From positions 1-32,767 of the forward strand of contig JAKEIC010000161.1 in assembly GCA_022614695.1 (NCBI GenBank): a stretch of DNA of 32,767 nucleotides, read 5' to 3'. The notes under the pieces were generated by a model that saw only the letters and a program-made list of their open reading frames with translations, did not search any database and was not told the origin of the DNA. This stretch comes from Planctomycetales bacterium (GTDB lineage Bacteria; Planctomycetota; JAKEIC01). Positions 7,834 through 15,587 of the stretch are shown in pieces; the stretch's first letter is position 1; each line of letters starts with the position of its first letter. The translations under genes were made by a program, and so were the position numbers.

Positions 7834-9198
7834 ATGAGGCGCTGGGTGCTTGTCTTCCTCGTCACCGCGGTCGCGTCATCCTGCAGTGAGCGCGGCGGCG
7901 ACGCACCAGCCCTTCCCTCGCCCTCGCCGGCGGTCCCCGTGACGGTCCGCGTTTCGGTTGATTCCGCCGGGGCGCAGGCGACCGGGACGAACGGGAACAG
8001 CTACACCTACGCCCGTTCCATCTCGTCGGACGGGAGCTACGTCGCGTTCGATTCGTATGCGACGAACCTCGTGGCCGGGGACACCAACGGGCTGACCGAC
8101 GTGTTCGTCCGCGACAGAATCCTCAACACGACGACGCGCGTCTCGGTCAATTCCGCCGGAGCACAGGCGACGGGCACGAGCGCGGGCCCCTCCATCTCGT
8201 CAGACGCGCGCTACGTGGCGTTCTTCTCAGATGCGTGGAACCTCGTGGCCGGCGACACCAACGGGTTTGGCGACGTTTTCGTCCGCGACAGGTCCAACAA
8301 CACGACGACGCGCATCTCGGTCAATTCCGCCGGGGCACAGGCGACGGGAGGGGCCAGCTACTACCCCTCCGTCTCGTCCGACGGACGCTACGTGGCGTTC
8401 TCTTCCGGCGCGACGAACCTCGTGGCCGGCGACACCAACGGGTTAGGCGACGTCTTCGTCCGAGACAGGACCACCCTCACGACGACGCGCGTCTCGGTCG
8501 ATTCCGCCGGGACACAGGCGACGGGAGGGGCCAGCTACTACGCCTGCATCTCGTCGAACGGACGCTACGTGGCGTTCTCTTCCGGCGCGACGAACCTCGT
8601 GGCGAGCGACACGAACGGGCTCACCGACGTGTTCGTCCACGACACGATCCTCAGCACGACCACGCGCGTCTCCCTTGATTCCGCCGGCGCGCAGGCGACG
8701 GGAGGGGTCAGCGGCGAACCCTCCATCTCGTCGGACGGACGCTACGTGGCGTTCTCTTCCGGCGCGACGAACCTCGTGGCCGGGGACACGAACGGGCTCA
8801 CCGACGCATTCGTCCGCGACACGATCCTCAACACCACGACGCGCGTCTCCGTCGATTCCGCGGGGGCGCAGGCGACGGGAGGGGTCGGCGGAGGGGCCAG
8901 TGACGAACCCTCCATCTCGTCGGACGGACGCTACGTGGCGTTCTCTTCGCTCGCGACGAACCTCGTGGCCGGCGACACCAACGGGCTTCGCGACGTTTTC
9001 GTCCGCGACAGGACTCTCAACACCACGACGCGCGTCTCGGTCAATACCGCCGGGGCGCAGGCATCGGATTGGGCCAGCGACCGTCCCGCCATCTCGTCGG
9101 ACGGACGCTACGTGGCCTTCTCTTCCGGCGCGTCGAACCTCGTGGCCGGCGATACCAACGGGATGTACGACGCTTTCGTCCGGGGACCGCTCTTTTAG
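7834..9198 (+). CDS. Seven-repeat propeller lipoprotein (TolB/WD40-like)
   Basis: 454 residues; signal with a probable lipobox (ASSC, Cys17), then seven units of about 53-57 residues with the pattern SISSDGRYVAFSSGATNLVA, then GDTNG..DVFVRD, then a TTTRVSV strand. Seven units suggest a closed seven-bladed beta-propeller. The unit before the first blade supplies an isolated VRVSV strand, and the last unit stops at FVRGPLF without that strand, which fits 'velcro' ring closure. GDTNG resembles a calcium-binding turn. The DNA repeats are nearly identical with a period of about 160 bp, so the array is recent or kept similar by recombination. The ATG follows ACAGGAGGCAGG. Function is unknown; a surface or periplasmic binding role is plausible. 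Confidence 0.85.
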   Translation: MRRWVLVFLVTAVASSCSERGGDAPALPSPSPAVPVTVRVSVDSAGAQATGTNGNSYTYARSISSDGSYVAFDSYATNLVAGDTNGLTDVFVRDRILNTTTRVSVNSAGAQATGTSAGPSISSDARYVAFFSDAWNLVAGDTNGFGDVFVRDRSNNTTTRISVNSAGAQATGGASYYPSVSSDGRYVAFSSGATNLVAGDTNGLGDVFVRDRTTLTTTRVSVDSAGTQATGGASYYACISSNGRYVAFSSGATNLVASDTNGLTDVFVHDTILSTTTRVSLDSAGAQATGGVSGEPSISSDGRYVAFSSGATNLVAGDTNGLTDAFVRDTILNTTTRVSVDSAGAQATGGVGGGASDEPSISSDGRYVAFSSLATNLVAGDTNGLRDVFVRDRTLNTTTRVSVNTAGAQASDWASDRPAISSDGRYVAFSSGASNLVAGDTNGMYDAFVRGPLF

Positions 9199-9555
9199 GG
9201 TTCATCCGGATGTGTACCTTCCCAGTCTGCGCATCCTGCGGCTGGACAGGGGCGTACGGTGGCGTCTGAATGAACAAGTGGAAGCCGGCGCCATGAGCAA
9301 GGCGGGAGACCCGCGGATGGTGGCGGGCGCAGTACTGGGGGCACGCGAATGGGAGTGGGCAGGCGCTCCTGAACCCGATGACGGCGAACTTCAAGCGTGG
9401 GGCGAAGCTGCCCGCGTCTGGCGTGGGACTACCGGGGCTGAGGCTCGCGATCCTGTGGCGGCTACCCTGCCGACGATCCCGCCCTCGGTCCGGGTGTGGA
9501 TGATAGGGGCCAGTTCCGCACTCATCCGAGACGCCCACCCGACGAGGCCTGAGCC
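9199..9555. other. Gene-free stretch between convergent genes, with a small gene remnant
   Basis: No gene with a ribosome binding site or recognisable product is seen. The only notable content is the relic at 9270-9296. The stretch separates the plus-strand propeller gene from the minus-strand kinase. Confidence 0.4.
9270..9296 (+). pseudogene. Relic matching the 3' end of the FN3/propeller lipoprotein gene
   Basis: The last codons here read NKWKPAP-stop and match KKWNPAP-stop at 7557-7580 at about 20 of 24 bases. A TGA lies in frame immediately upstream (9267-9269), so nothing longer can be translated. It may be what remains of a second copy of the 5484-7580 gene after deletion, or of an exchange between paralogs. 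The match is short, so chance is possible. Confidence 0.35.
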
Positions 9556-11721
9556 TCACCGATCGGTCCCCTGCCCCGCGAGTGCCGCGCGGGCGCGGGC
9601 TAGGCTCTCCTCCACCCTCTTCCGATGCGCCCATCCGGGGGGCGCGACCTCCAGGGCCTTCGCGAGGTCCTCGATCCCCTCTGCGCCGTCGCCCTGCGCC
9701 ACCCGCGCGCAGCCGCGGTTGTAGTAGGCCGCCGCGTCCAGCGGGTTCGCCGCCAGGGCGCGGCCGTGGTCCTCGATCGCACCGGCAAGGTCGCCCTGCA
9801 AACCGCGCGCGATGCCCCGGCCGCTGTAGGCCTTCGCGTCCCGAGGATTCACCTCCAGGGCGCGGCCGTAGTCCTCGATCGCCCCGGCGAGGTCGCCCTG
9901 CGCCGCCCGCGCGAGGCCGCGGTTGCTGTAGGCCTCCGCGAGCCGCGGGTTGAGCTTCAGGGCGCTGCTGTAGTCCTCGATCGCCCCGGCAACGTCGCCC
10001 TGCGCCTTCCGCGCGAGGCCGCGGTTGCTGTAGGCCCCCGCGTCCCGCGGGTTCACATCCAGGGCCCTCGCAAAGTCCTCTATCGCCTCGACGAGGTCGC
10101 CCCGCGCCGCCCGCGCGAGGCCGCGGTCGCTGTAGGCCCTTGCCAACCGCGGGTCCACCTCCAGGGCGCGGTCAAATTCCTCGATCGCCCCGGCGAAGTC
10201 GCCCTGCGCCGCCTTTAGGATGCCGCGGTTGTAGTGCGCCCAGGCGAAGACGATCCCTTCCCGGAGGGCCCCTCCGTACTCGCGGACCGCCGCTCCCCTG
10301 TCCCCGGCCGGATCCGTGTCCTCCACGCCCCCGCGAAGCAGCGCCGCTTCCCATCCGGCCTGGCCCGCAAGCGCCTCGCGCGCCTCCGCCCACCTCTCCC
10401 CCATCAACGCGAGCGCCGCGCGTGCGAGCCTCCCCTCCCTGCCGGGGACCGCTTCCAGAACCCGCAGGTCGGGCTCGGCCTCGTCACAGCGGAATCTCCC
10501 CTCCTCGAGCCGAAAGAACGCCTCCAGCCCCCTGTAGAGCTGCCCCGCGGTCGCCTCGGGGCCGCCGGGCCGGATCTCCGACCAGAGCCTCCTCGCCTCC
10601 GCGCCCTCGCCGATCGCCCAGAGCATGAGCCCGCGCTCGAGCCGCCAGTCGTCGCGGGCTGGCTCCATGTCGAGCGCGCGCCGGAGGAGCGCCTCCGCCC
10701 GCCTCGGGTCCACGCCGCGGAGGGCACGGGCCTGGACAGCGAGCGCCTCGGCCTCCGAGGGCGCCGCCGGAGCGGGTGCCGGGACGGCTGGGGTTTCGGG
10801 CTCCGGCCGAGCGACCGCTGCGACCGTCGCGGCTGCGGCCACGGCCAGCCCCGCGGCGGCGGCCCTCCAGCGCCAGGCTCCGGGCAGCCTCGCCCGCGGC
10901 CGCTCGCCGCGCAGGATCCGGTCAAGATCCTCGCGAATCGCGCTCGCGTCGCCGTAACGGTCGCTTGGGCGCTTCCCCATCGTCGCGCGGACGATCCGCT
11001 CCGCTCCAGGGGGCACGTCCGGGCGCAGCGCCCGCAGCCGCGGGGGCTCGGCGAGGAGGACCTTCCCAACGACCGCCGCGTCCGTCTCGCCCTCGAATGC
11101 CCTCCGCCCTCCGAGCATCTCGTAGAGTACGCAGCCGAGCGACCAGACGTCCGTCGCGGGCGTCAGAGAGGAGATCTCCCCGCGCGCCTGTTCGGGGGAC
11201 ATGTAGGCGGGGGTGCCGAGCGCCTGGCCCGTCTTGGTCAGCTTCGACCCGTGCGCCGAGAGCTTCGCCAGCCCGAAGTCCACGACGTGCGGCCCGCCCT
11301 CGCGATCGAGGAGGATGTTGCCGGGCTTCAGGTCGCGGTGCAGGACGCCCCGGGCGTGCGCGTGCGCCACGGCGTCGGCCACGTCCCGCGCGATCCCCAC
11401 GGCCCCCCGCCACGGGAGCGGCTCCCGCGCGATCCGCGCCGCGAGCGACTCCCCCTCGATCAGCTCGAGCGCCACCCACGAGGGGTGCTCGCCCTCAGGG
11501 CTCACCTCGAGGACCATGACGATCCCCGGATGGTCGAGGGCACGCGTTGCCTCGATCTCGCGGCGGAACCTGCGGACCTCGTCGGGGCCGGGGCCGCCCT
11601 CCCCCGTCCGGAGGACCTTCAGCGCAACTTCGCGGGCGTCGCCGTCACGGCGGGCGCGGTAGACGGTCGCGAAGCCGCCGCGGCCCAGCTCCCCGAGGAT
11701 CTCGTATGGTCCGATACGCAC
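9556..11721 (-). CDS. Membrane Ser/Thr protein kinase with six C-terminal TPR repeats
   Basis: 721-residue eukaryotic-type kinase. The kinase domain (1-270) has the glycine loop GRGGFATV (13-20), VALK lysine (Lys35), catalytic loop HRDLKPGN (128-135), DFG (148-150) and the PAYMSPEQA activation segment (171-179), so it should be active. A single membrane helix lies at about 286-304, followed by a Pro/Ala-rich hinge, a helical region, and six tandem 34-residue TPRs with the pattern AYSNRGLARAAQGDLAGAIE. These would sit outside the cytoplasm and may bind a partner or signal. The start is GTG: homologous kinases begin just there with GxYEIL, and no Shine-Dalgarno is present. A TAGACT -10-like box nine bases upstream suggests a leaderless message. 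The same architecture appears truncated at 22153-24096. Confidence 0.93.
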   Translation of the reverse strand: MRIGPYEILGELGRGGFATVYRARRDGDAREVALKVLRTGEGGPGPDEVRRFRREIEATRALDHPGIVMVLEVSPEGEHPSWVALELIEGESLAARIAREPLPWRGAVGIARDVADAVAHAHARGVLHRDLKPGNILLDREGGPHVVDFGLAKLSAHGSKLTKTGQALGTPAYMSPEQARGEISSLTPATDVWSLGCVLYEMLGGRRAFEGETDAAVVGKVLLAEPPRLRALRPDVPPGAERIVRATMGKRPSDRYGDASAIREDLDRILRGERPRARLPGAWRWRAAAAGLAVAAAATVAAVARPEPETPAVPAPAPAAPSEAEALAVQARALRGVDPRRAEALLRRALDMEPARDDWRLERGLMLWAIGEGAEARRLWSEIRPGGPEATAGQLYRGLEAFFRLEEGRFRCDEAEPDLRVLEAVPGREGRLARAALALMGERWAEAREALAGQAGWEAALLRGGVEDTDPAGDRGAAVREYGGALREGIVFAWAHYNRGILKAAQGDFAGAIEEFDRALEVDPRLARAYSDRGLARAARGDLVEAIEDFARALDVNPRDAGAYSNRGLARKAQGDVAGAIEDYSSALKLNPRLAEAYSNRGLARAAQGDLAGAIEDYGRALEVNPRDAKAYSGRGIARGLQGDLAGAIEDHGRALAANPLDAAAYYNRGCARVAQGDGAEGIEDLAKALEVAPPGWAHRKRVEESLARARAALAGQGTDR

Positions 11722-11730
11722 GGAAGGTCG

Positions 11731-11736
11731 AGTCTA
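11731..11736 (-). promoter_or_regulatory. Candidate -10 box for a leaderless kinase transcript
   Basis: Minus strand TAGACT ends nine bases before the GTG start and no ribosome binding site lies between them. This fits the TAnnnT-short-gap-start pattern also seen at 21983, 27058 and 31035. The rest of the 11722-11881 gap holds only a weak GAGCCG/CGGCTC hairpin. Confidence 0.35.
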
Positions 11737-11881
11737 CACCGAGCCGGACGGCTCATGGCGTAGGGCACTCCGACACTCGGGGCCCGCGAGACCCCCCGCA
11801 GCCCCATGAGTGAGGAATCGCGCCTTCCCTTACACATACTGGACGTGCGCGGCTCCGGATCGCGCGCTTGTTGGACTCCTT

Positions 11882-12754
11882 CTAGAACGTGATCACGGCC
11901 CCGAGAGCGACGATCCACCCCGACATCCGGTAGTAGACCCGGCCCATCTGGTACGCGATGGGCCCAGTGCTGCTTGAGAGTGTCGGGTCCCACTCGATCT
12001 CCAGCGGGTCCACCCACAAGTAGCCGACGTGGAACCGCATCCCGAGTAACTGCGTCCGGCGCCCTTCTCCCCACCGCTGCCGTTGCCACGGCGTTGGGAA
12101 GTTGAACCCGAGGGTCAGCCCTAGCCGCGCCGCAGCCTGGAATCCGTTTCCATCGCCTTGGCCACTCGCCAGCACGAGCGGCGGCACGTTCACATCGGCT
12201 TCGTAGTCCACTTCCACGTCCGCGTTCATCCCCCCGAGGGCGACCTCTCCCCGCAGGAGGAACTCTCGTCCGGGCGACAGGTATGTCAGCCCACCCGACG
12301 CGAAGACCCCGAACATGGCACCCGCGCTGAACCGCACGCGCTCAACGGCGCTCGCGAAGCCGGGGCCTGGGGCCATGGACCATTCGTCCTCGCCTTCCGC
12401 TGGGTACTCGTAGACCAGTTCCGGGCCGAGCCCGAGCCGCACACCTCCACCGATCGGGAGAAGATGCCGGTAGTACCAGCGGTTCCCCGCGCTGAAATCC
12501 GAGGGGACCGAGACAGGTGACGACGGAAGTGTGTCGATGTTCGCGAACTTGGCTCCGAAGCGGAGCCGCTGGCCGATCGGGAAGAAGGCGTCCACGCCGA
12601 TCTCGTTCAAGGGGCGCGCGGCCCTGGGCGATCCCGTCCCGAGATCGGCGCCGCGCCCGCCACTCCACTCCTGGGCCGCCGCGCTTCGAGCCCCGAGTAC
12701 GCCGACCAGTATCGCGCCGACAAGCTCGCGCACGGCCCCCTGTCGTCGGTTCAT
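11882..12754 (-). CDS. Exported beta-barrel-like protein, 290 aa
   Basis: Probable outer-membrane or surface protein of unknown family. The signal peptide (1-27) ends ARSAAAQ, with cleavage likely before Gln. The rest alternates short amphipathic strands and turns (RLRFGAKFANID, VRLGLGPELVYEY, RFSAGAMFGVFASGGLTYLS, FHVGYLWVDPLEIEW) and ends in an aromatic residue (AVITF), as outer-membrane barrels do. An upstream extension of 60 residues in the same frame has no signal character and overlaps the Kelch gene, so the ATG at the signal peptide is preferred, although only a weak GAGCAGG precedes it. It follows the Kelch lipoprotein gene by 44 bp on the same strand and is probably co-transcribed. 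Confidence 0.75.
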   Translation of the reverse strand: MNRRQGAVRELVGAILVGVLGARSAAAQEWSGGRGADLGTGSPRAARPLNEIGVDAFFPIGQRLRFGAKFANIDTLPSSPVSVPSDFSAGNRWYYRHLLPIGGGVRLGLGPELVYEYPAEGEDEWSMAPGPGFASAVERVRFSAGAMFGVFASGGLTYLSPGREFLLRGEVALGGMNADVEVDYEADVNVPPLVLASGQGDGNGFQAAARLGLTLGFNFPTPWQRQRWGEGRRTQLLGMRFHVGYLWVDPLEIEWDPTLSSSTGPIAYQMGRVYYRMSGWIVALGAVITF

Positions 12755-12798
12755 CCTGCTCGCCGCCTGCACGGTGCGCTCTCTCGGGTGGCGTGCAA

Positions 12799-13920
12799 CT
12801 ACGGCGAGTAGAGGTAGCTGCTCGTCCTGGGACCGGAGAGGCCCTGCCCCCCGGCGATCAAGACCTTTCCGCTCTGCAGCAGGGTTGCCGTGTGCCAGAA
12901 GGGGGCCGACGGCAGAGTGGCTGCGGGGCTCCAAGTCCCCAGTGCCGGGTTGTAGAGTTCGGCGGTCACGCTGCCGGTTGATGGAATGCCGACGATGAAC
13001 CCGAGCCCAGTTCCGAGGAACACAGCTGGATCATCGTCGCGCCCGGCGCTCATCGAGCCCGTCGAGGTCCACGTTCCTGTCGAGGGGTCGTAGAGTTCAG
13101 CGCTGGAGAGCCACGCCGCGCCAGCGGATCCACCGGCGACCAGCACTCTCCCGTTGGACAGGAGGACCGCCGCATGACGTGTCCGCGCAGTCGCCAGGGA
13201 TCCGGTTGCCGTCCACGTTCCCGTGCTCGGGTTGTAGATCTCGCACGTGGCCGTGGTAGTAGCGGGCGAGCCAGTCTGGCCGCCGACGACCAAGACCCGT
13301 CCGCTCTGTAGCAGGGTCGCTGTGTGCTCATACCTCCAGGTGGCGAGCCCTCCCGTCGCCGTCCAGGTTCCCGTGCTCGGGTTGTAGAGCTGTGCGCTGG
13401 TCAATGCCGCTCCCGCATAGAGAACACTGCCGGAGCCGAGCAGGGTGAGAGTGTGGTCCCAGTCACCGGCGAGCAGGGAGCCGGTTGCAGACCAGTTCCC
13501 GGTGCCCGGGGTGTAGATCTCGGCGCTGCTGATGGAGGAGCTGGTCGCGTTGTCCCAGCCGCCCGCGACCAGGACGCTGCCGCTCGCGAGCAGTACAGCC
13601 GCGTGGAAGGTACGGGCGGTCGAAAGCGACCCCTGCGTCAGCCACGTACCGGTCCCCGGATCGTAGATCTCGCTGCTCGCCAGGGACGGCTGCGGCGATC
13701 CCGCTCCTTCCCCACCGGCCACGAGAACCCTCCCGCTGTTGAGCAACGTCGCCGTGTGGCTGTCCCGCGCTGAGTTCATCGAGCCGGTCGTGCTCCAGGA
13801 GTTGCCGGACGGCCCCGAGGGCGGTGGCGAGGCTGGGCTACTCTTCTTGTGCGTGCAGCCGGTGGCCACACCGCCGACCGAGACCCCGAAGACGATGGCG
13901 AAGACGAGCCCGCGCTTCAT
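12799..13920 (-). CDS. Seven-Kelch-repeat lipoprotein
   Basis: 373 residues. The signal ends with a lipobox (ATGC, Cys22) and a short Ser/Pro linker (27-40) leads to seven Kelch units of 45-50 residues. Each has the pattern TWTATGSLATARTRHAAVLL, a GRVLVAGG strand and a SSAELYDPSTG turn. Seven units make a complete Kelch beta-propeller. Unit three has GAALTS in place of the double-glycine motif, and unit six carries FIVGIP, so these blades are degenerate. The ATG follows GCAGGAGGGGCAC, a strong ribosome binding site. Probably first gene of a two-gene unit with the beta-barrel-like protein, which could act together with it at the outer membrane. The ligand is unknown. Confidence 0.9.
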   Translation of the reverse strand: MKRGLVFAIVFGVSVGGVATGCTHKKSSPASPPPSGPSGNSWSTTGSMNSARDSHTATLLNSGRVLVAGGEGAGSPQPSLASSEIYDPGTGTWLTQGSLSTARTFHAAVLLASGSVLVAGGWDNATSSSISSAEIYTPGTGNWSATGSLLAGDWDHTLTLLGSGSVLYAGAALTSAQLYNPSTGTWTATGGLATWRYEHTATLLQSGRVLVVGGQTGSPATTTATCEIYNPSTGTWTATGSLATARTRHAAVLLSNGRVLVAGGSAGAAWLSSAELYDPSTGTWTSTGSMSAGRDDDPAVFLGTGLGFIVGIPSTGSVTAELYNPALGTWSPAATLPSAPFWHTATLLQSGKVLIAGGQGLSGPRTSSYLYSP

Positions 13921-14033
13921 GTGCCCCTCCTGCGGCGACCCTGGCCGCGCGAGAAGCGGGCCGACCGTCCGCCTTCCGGGAGTTTGTCTCCGACGTCGCG
14001 GAGAGAGGCCGGCGCCGTCACCTTTGGGAACCC

Positions 14034-14149
14034 CGGCCTGCTAGAGCACGGAGAAGCCGCGGGTGCCGACGCCGACCAGAAGTCGGCGCGGATGCGGCTC
14101 CTCCATGAGACCGGGCGGCGCGCTGCCTTCCCGGGGCTCTAGCAGGCCG
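14034..14149. ncRNA. Structured element closed by a 14-bp perfect inverted repeat
   Basis: CGGCCTGCTAGAGC (14034-14047) is the exact reverse complement of 14136-14149. Inside, AGCCGC pairs with GCGGCT and CGCCGAC with GTCGGCG around a CAGAA loop (14070-14088). The nested pairing suggests a folded RNA of about 116 nt or a pair of binding sites. No known RNA family is recognised, and no promoter or terminator is clear. Confidence 0.35.
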
Positions 14150-14257
14150 AGAGCAAGCTAACCCAGGCCCCTGGCAGAGTCAAGCCAACCGGAGGTCCTC
14201 CCCAAGCAACGGCTCCACTCCTCCTGGGCGACTGAGGCATCAGTCCGCATCTGGAGG

Positions 14258-14305
14258 GGCCGTTCTCGGCCGTTCTCGCGCGTATATCTATGTGGAGGCG
14301 CCTCC
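14258..14305 (+). promoter_or_regulatory. Putative promoter-operator of the ribozyme operon
   Basis: GGCCGTTCTC is repeated in direct tandem (14258-14277), followed by the AT-rich TATATCTA (14283-14290), a plausible -10, and the perfect 12-bp palindrome GGAGGCGCCTCC (14294-14305) at the expected transcription start. This would give a leader of roughly 95 nt to the first gene at 14391. Confidence 0.45.
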
Positions 14306-14390
14306 GGCTCACCTAGAGCCGGACGGTAGCTTCCCGAACCGGCCCGGGGGGCGTACCCCCGGGCCGGACGGCACCTCGAAGGAGGTGGGC

Positions 14391-14669
14391 ATGACGATCG
14401 TTCTGCTGGTCGTGCTCATGCTCCTCATCGGGTGGCACGTCTGCGACTGGATGTACCGGTTCGGCCCCCTGCGGAGGAGCCGGGTCCGGTTCAAGGTCTA
14501 CCTCGACCCGGGGGCGGGGGCGTCGCGGCCGTCCGGAGGTCCCCAGCAGGACCTCCGGCGGCAGCAGCCGCCTCCCCGGGACAACGGGTGGAACCAGAAC
14601 CGGAACCCCGGTCCCCCTCCGCAGGGCGGCCCGGGCGGCGGGCACCAGGAGCAGAGGCGGCTCCTGTGA
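14391..14669 (+). CDS. Small membrane-anchored proline-rich protein, 92 aa
   Basis: Unknown function; first gene of the operon that ends at 19402. Residues 2-17 (TIVLLVVLMLLIGWHV) form one membrane helix. A basic stretch (RRSRVRFKVYL) follows, then a low-complexity tail rich in Pro, Gln, Gly and Asn. The predicted orientation is N-terminus out, tail in the cytoplasm, on the positive-inside rule. The start is firm: GAAGGAGGTGGGC directly precedes ATG. The gene lies close to the next genes, with no ribozyme between them. Related small anchored proteins occur in prophages and integrative elements, but I cannot name a family. Confidence 0.7.
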   Translation: MTIVLLVVLMLLIGWHVCDWMYRFGPLRRSRVRFKVYLDPGAGASRPSGGPQQDLRRQQPPPRDNGWNQNRNPGPPPQGGPGGGHQEQRRLL

Positions 14670-14676
14670 GGAGGAG

Positions 14677-14886
14677 GTGAGCCGTGACCAGGACCAACGG
14701 CCCGGAGGCGCGAGCGCCCCCGGGTTCCCGCCCGACGGCCCCCGGGTCATCGTCCCGGGCGGGTGGCGCCGGCGAGCAGCTCGTAGCTGGTTTGCCGGCG
14801 GCCAAGAGGGGCCGAAGGAGGAGACATGGGATCTATGGCGGTGGTGCCGGTCCCGAACGCGCAGTCGTACTCGCCGGGGGAGCTGA
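14677..14886 (+). CDS. Possible small basic protein, 69 aa (uncertain)
   Basis: A GTG-started frame seven bases after the previous stop, with GGAGGAG immediately upstream and high GC in third positions over its first half. The product contains GFPPDGPRVIVPGG and an Arg/Trp-rich end and has no recognised domain. It overlaps the start of the clamp-like gene at 14826 by 61 bases in another frame. An alternative GTG at 14684 in the next frame has better Shine-Dalgarno spacing (GGAGGTGAGCC) but worse codon composition. One or neither may be translated. The RNA here also folds (CAGCT/AGCTG, GGCC/GGCC), so the stretch may be a leader instead. Confidence 0.3.
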   Translation: MSRDQDQRPGGASAPGFPPDGPRVIVPGGWRRRAARSWFAGGQEGPKEETWDLWRWCRSRTRSRTRRGS

Positions 14887-15503
14887 TCTTCGGGCCGTAC
14901 AAGGTCGAGCCCGAGATGAGGAACCTCGTGTGGGTGTGCGCCTACGACGCGGACCCGAGGGGTCTGCATCGCGTGGCGCTCTACCCGAAGGTGCCGGCTC
15001 TCGTGGCGAGCGACGGCACGCGCGTCGTGACGGTGCCACTCATTCCGGTGGATCCCTCGAACTACGAGAGGGAGGGACAGGCGAGGGAGTTCGGGCCGGA
15101 CTGCGGGCGGGCGGAGGTCTTGCTGCCGAAGGAGGCGTACGAGCAGACGCCCCGGCAGATCGGACCGGCCTACCCGATCCGGGGCGTCTTCCTCAAGGTC
15201 GAGAAGCAGCGGTTCGGCGGGCTCTGGCAACTGGTCGTCGAGACGTACCACGCGAACGGGAATCCGGTCGCGAAGACGTACGACGTCGAGCCCGCTTCCG
15301 GGTACCCCGACATCGGGGAGGCCTGGAACCGTCACTACAGGCCCGGAGGGGCCTCGGTGACGGTGAACGCGAAGCGGCTCTCCGGCCTTGCGGAGTGCCT
15401 CGGGCCGGACGGGACCGCCCGGATCATGGTCCGGGGACCGAACGACCCGGTGATCGTCCGGGGCCAAGGCCTCGGCGCCGGGATCCTGATGCCGGTCGCG
15501 TGA
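14826..15503 (+). CDS. Two-domain beta-clamp-like (DnaN-related) protein A
   Basis: 225 residues, paralogous to the protein at 16367-17080. Shared landmarks are GPY..(K/L)(V/R)P near the N-terminus, LH(R/H)VALY..VP.LVA(S/T)DG (about 47-66), which resembles the end of DnaN domain 1, a (Y)P(D/E)(I/V)G turn (160-163), and a C-terminal ILMPVA, matching the DnaN ending (V/L)MP(M/V). True DnaN has three domains and about 370 residues, so this is a two-domain form, similar in size to phage gp45 or PCNA. It may act as an element-specific clamp or clamp modifier at replication forks. The ATG follows AAGGAGGAGAC. No ribozyme precedes it. The next gene follows after a hammerhead-containing gap. Confidence 0.6.
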   Translation: MGSMAVVPVPNAQSYSPGELIFGPYKVEPEMRNLVWVCAYDADPRGLHRVALYPKVPALVASDGTRVVTVPLIPVDPSNYEREGQAREFGPDCGRAEVLLPKEAYEQTPRQIGPAYPIRGVFLKVEKQRFGGLWQLVVETYHANGNPVAKTYDVEPASGYPDIGEAWNRHYRPGGASVTVNAKRLSGLAECLGPDGTARIMVRGPNDPVIVRGQGLGAGILMPVA

Positions 15504-15580
15504 CCTCTCGGGGTTCGGGAAACCCGGGCTCGTAGCCCGGGTCGCCGGACGGCTCGTGGCCGTCCGGCCTGACGAGAGGA
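15504..15580 (+). ncRNA. Type II hammerhead ribozyme 1 (near-canonical)
   Basis: Order GAAA (15519-15522), stem III (A15522-U15542, eight pairs, loop TCGTA), cleavage base C15543, stem I (15544-15553 with 15559-15568, ten pairs), core CUGACGA (15569-15575). All catalytic bases are present. The oddity is stem II: two extra G bases precede GAAA, so only UUC/GAG pairing with a bulge, or CCUCUC (15504-15509) with GAGAGG, is possible. Self-cleavage is predicted after 15543, leaving a 44-nt leader on the 15588 gene. Confidence 0.65.
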
Positions 15581-15587
15581 GGAGAAC

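Larger units (their letters stand above)
13921..14390. other. 470-bp gene-free region upstream of the ribozyme operon
   Basis: No gene is supported on either strand. It holds a structured element (14034-14149) and the probable promoter-operator region of the operon (14258-14305), followed by a leader hairpin at about 14339-14367. That hairpin pairs CCGGCCCGGGGG with CCCCCGGGCCGG around a GCGTA loop like those of the downstream ribozymes, but without a hammerhead core. The left end of the mobile element may lie here. Confidence 0.45.

Noticed and set aside
7950-9190. Regular 160-bp repeats as a CRISPR array or satellite DNA
   Set aside because: The repeats keep reading frame and encode propeller blades; unit size and lack of unique spacers exclude CRISPR.
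14320-14390. A hammerhead ribozyme in the leader of the first operon gene
   Set aside because: There is a similar hairpin with a GCGTA loop but no GAAA-U-H arrangement and no CUGANGA.
14760-14825. A hammerhead ribozyme before the first clamp-like gene
   Set aside because: Hairpins CAGCT/AGCTG and GGCC/GGCC are present, but neither conserved core segment is found.
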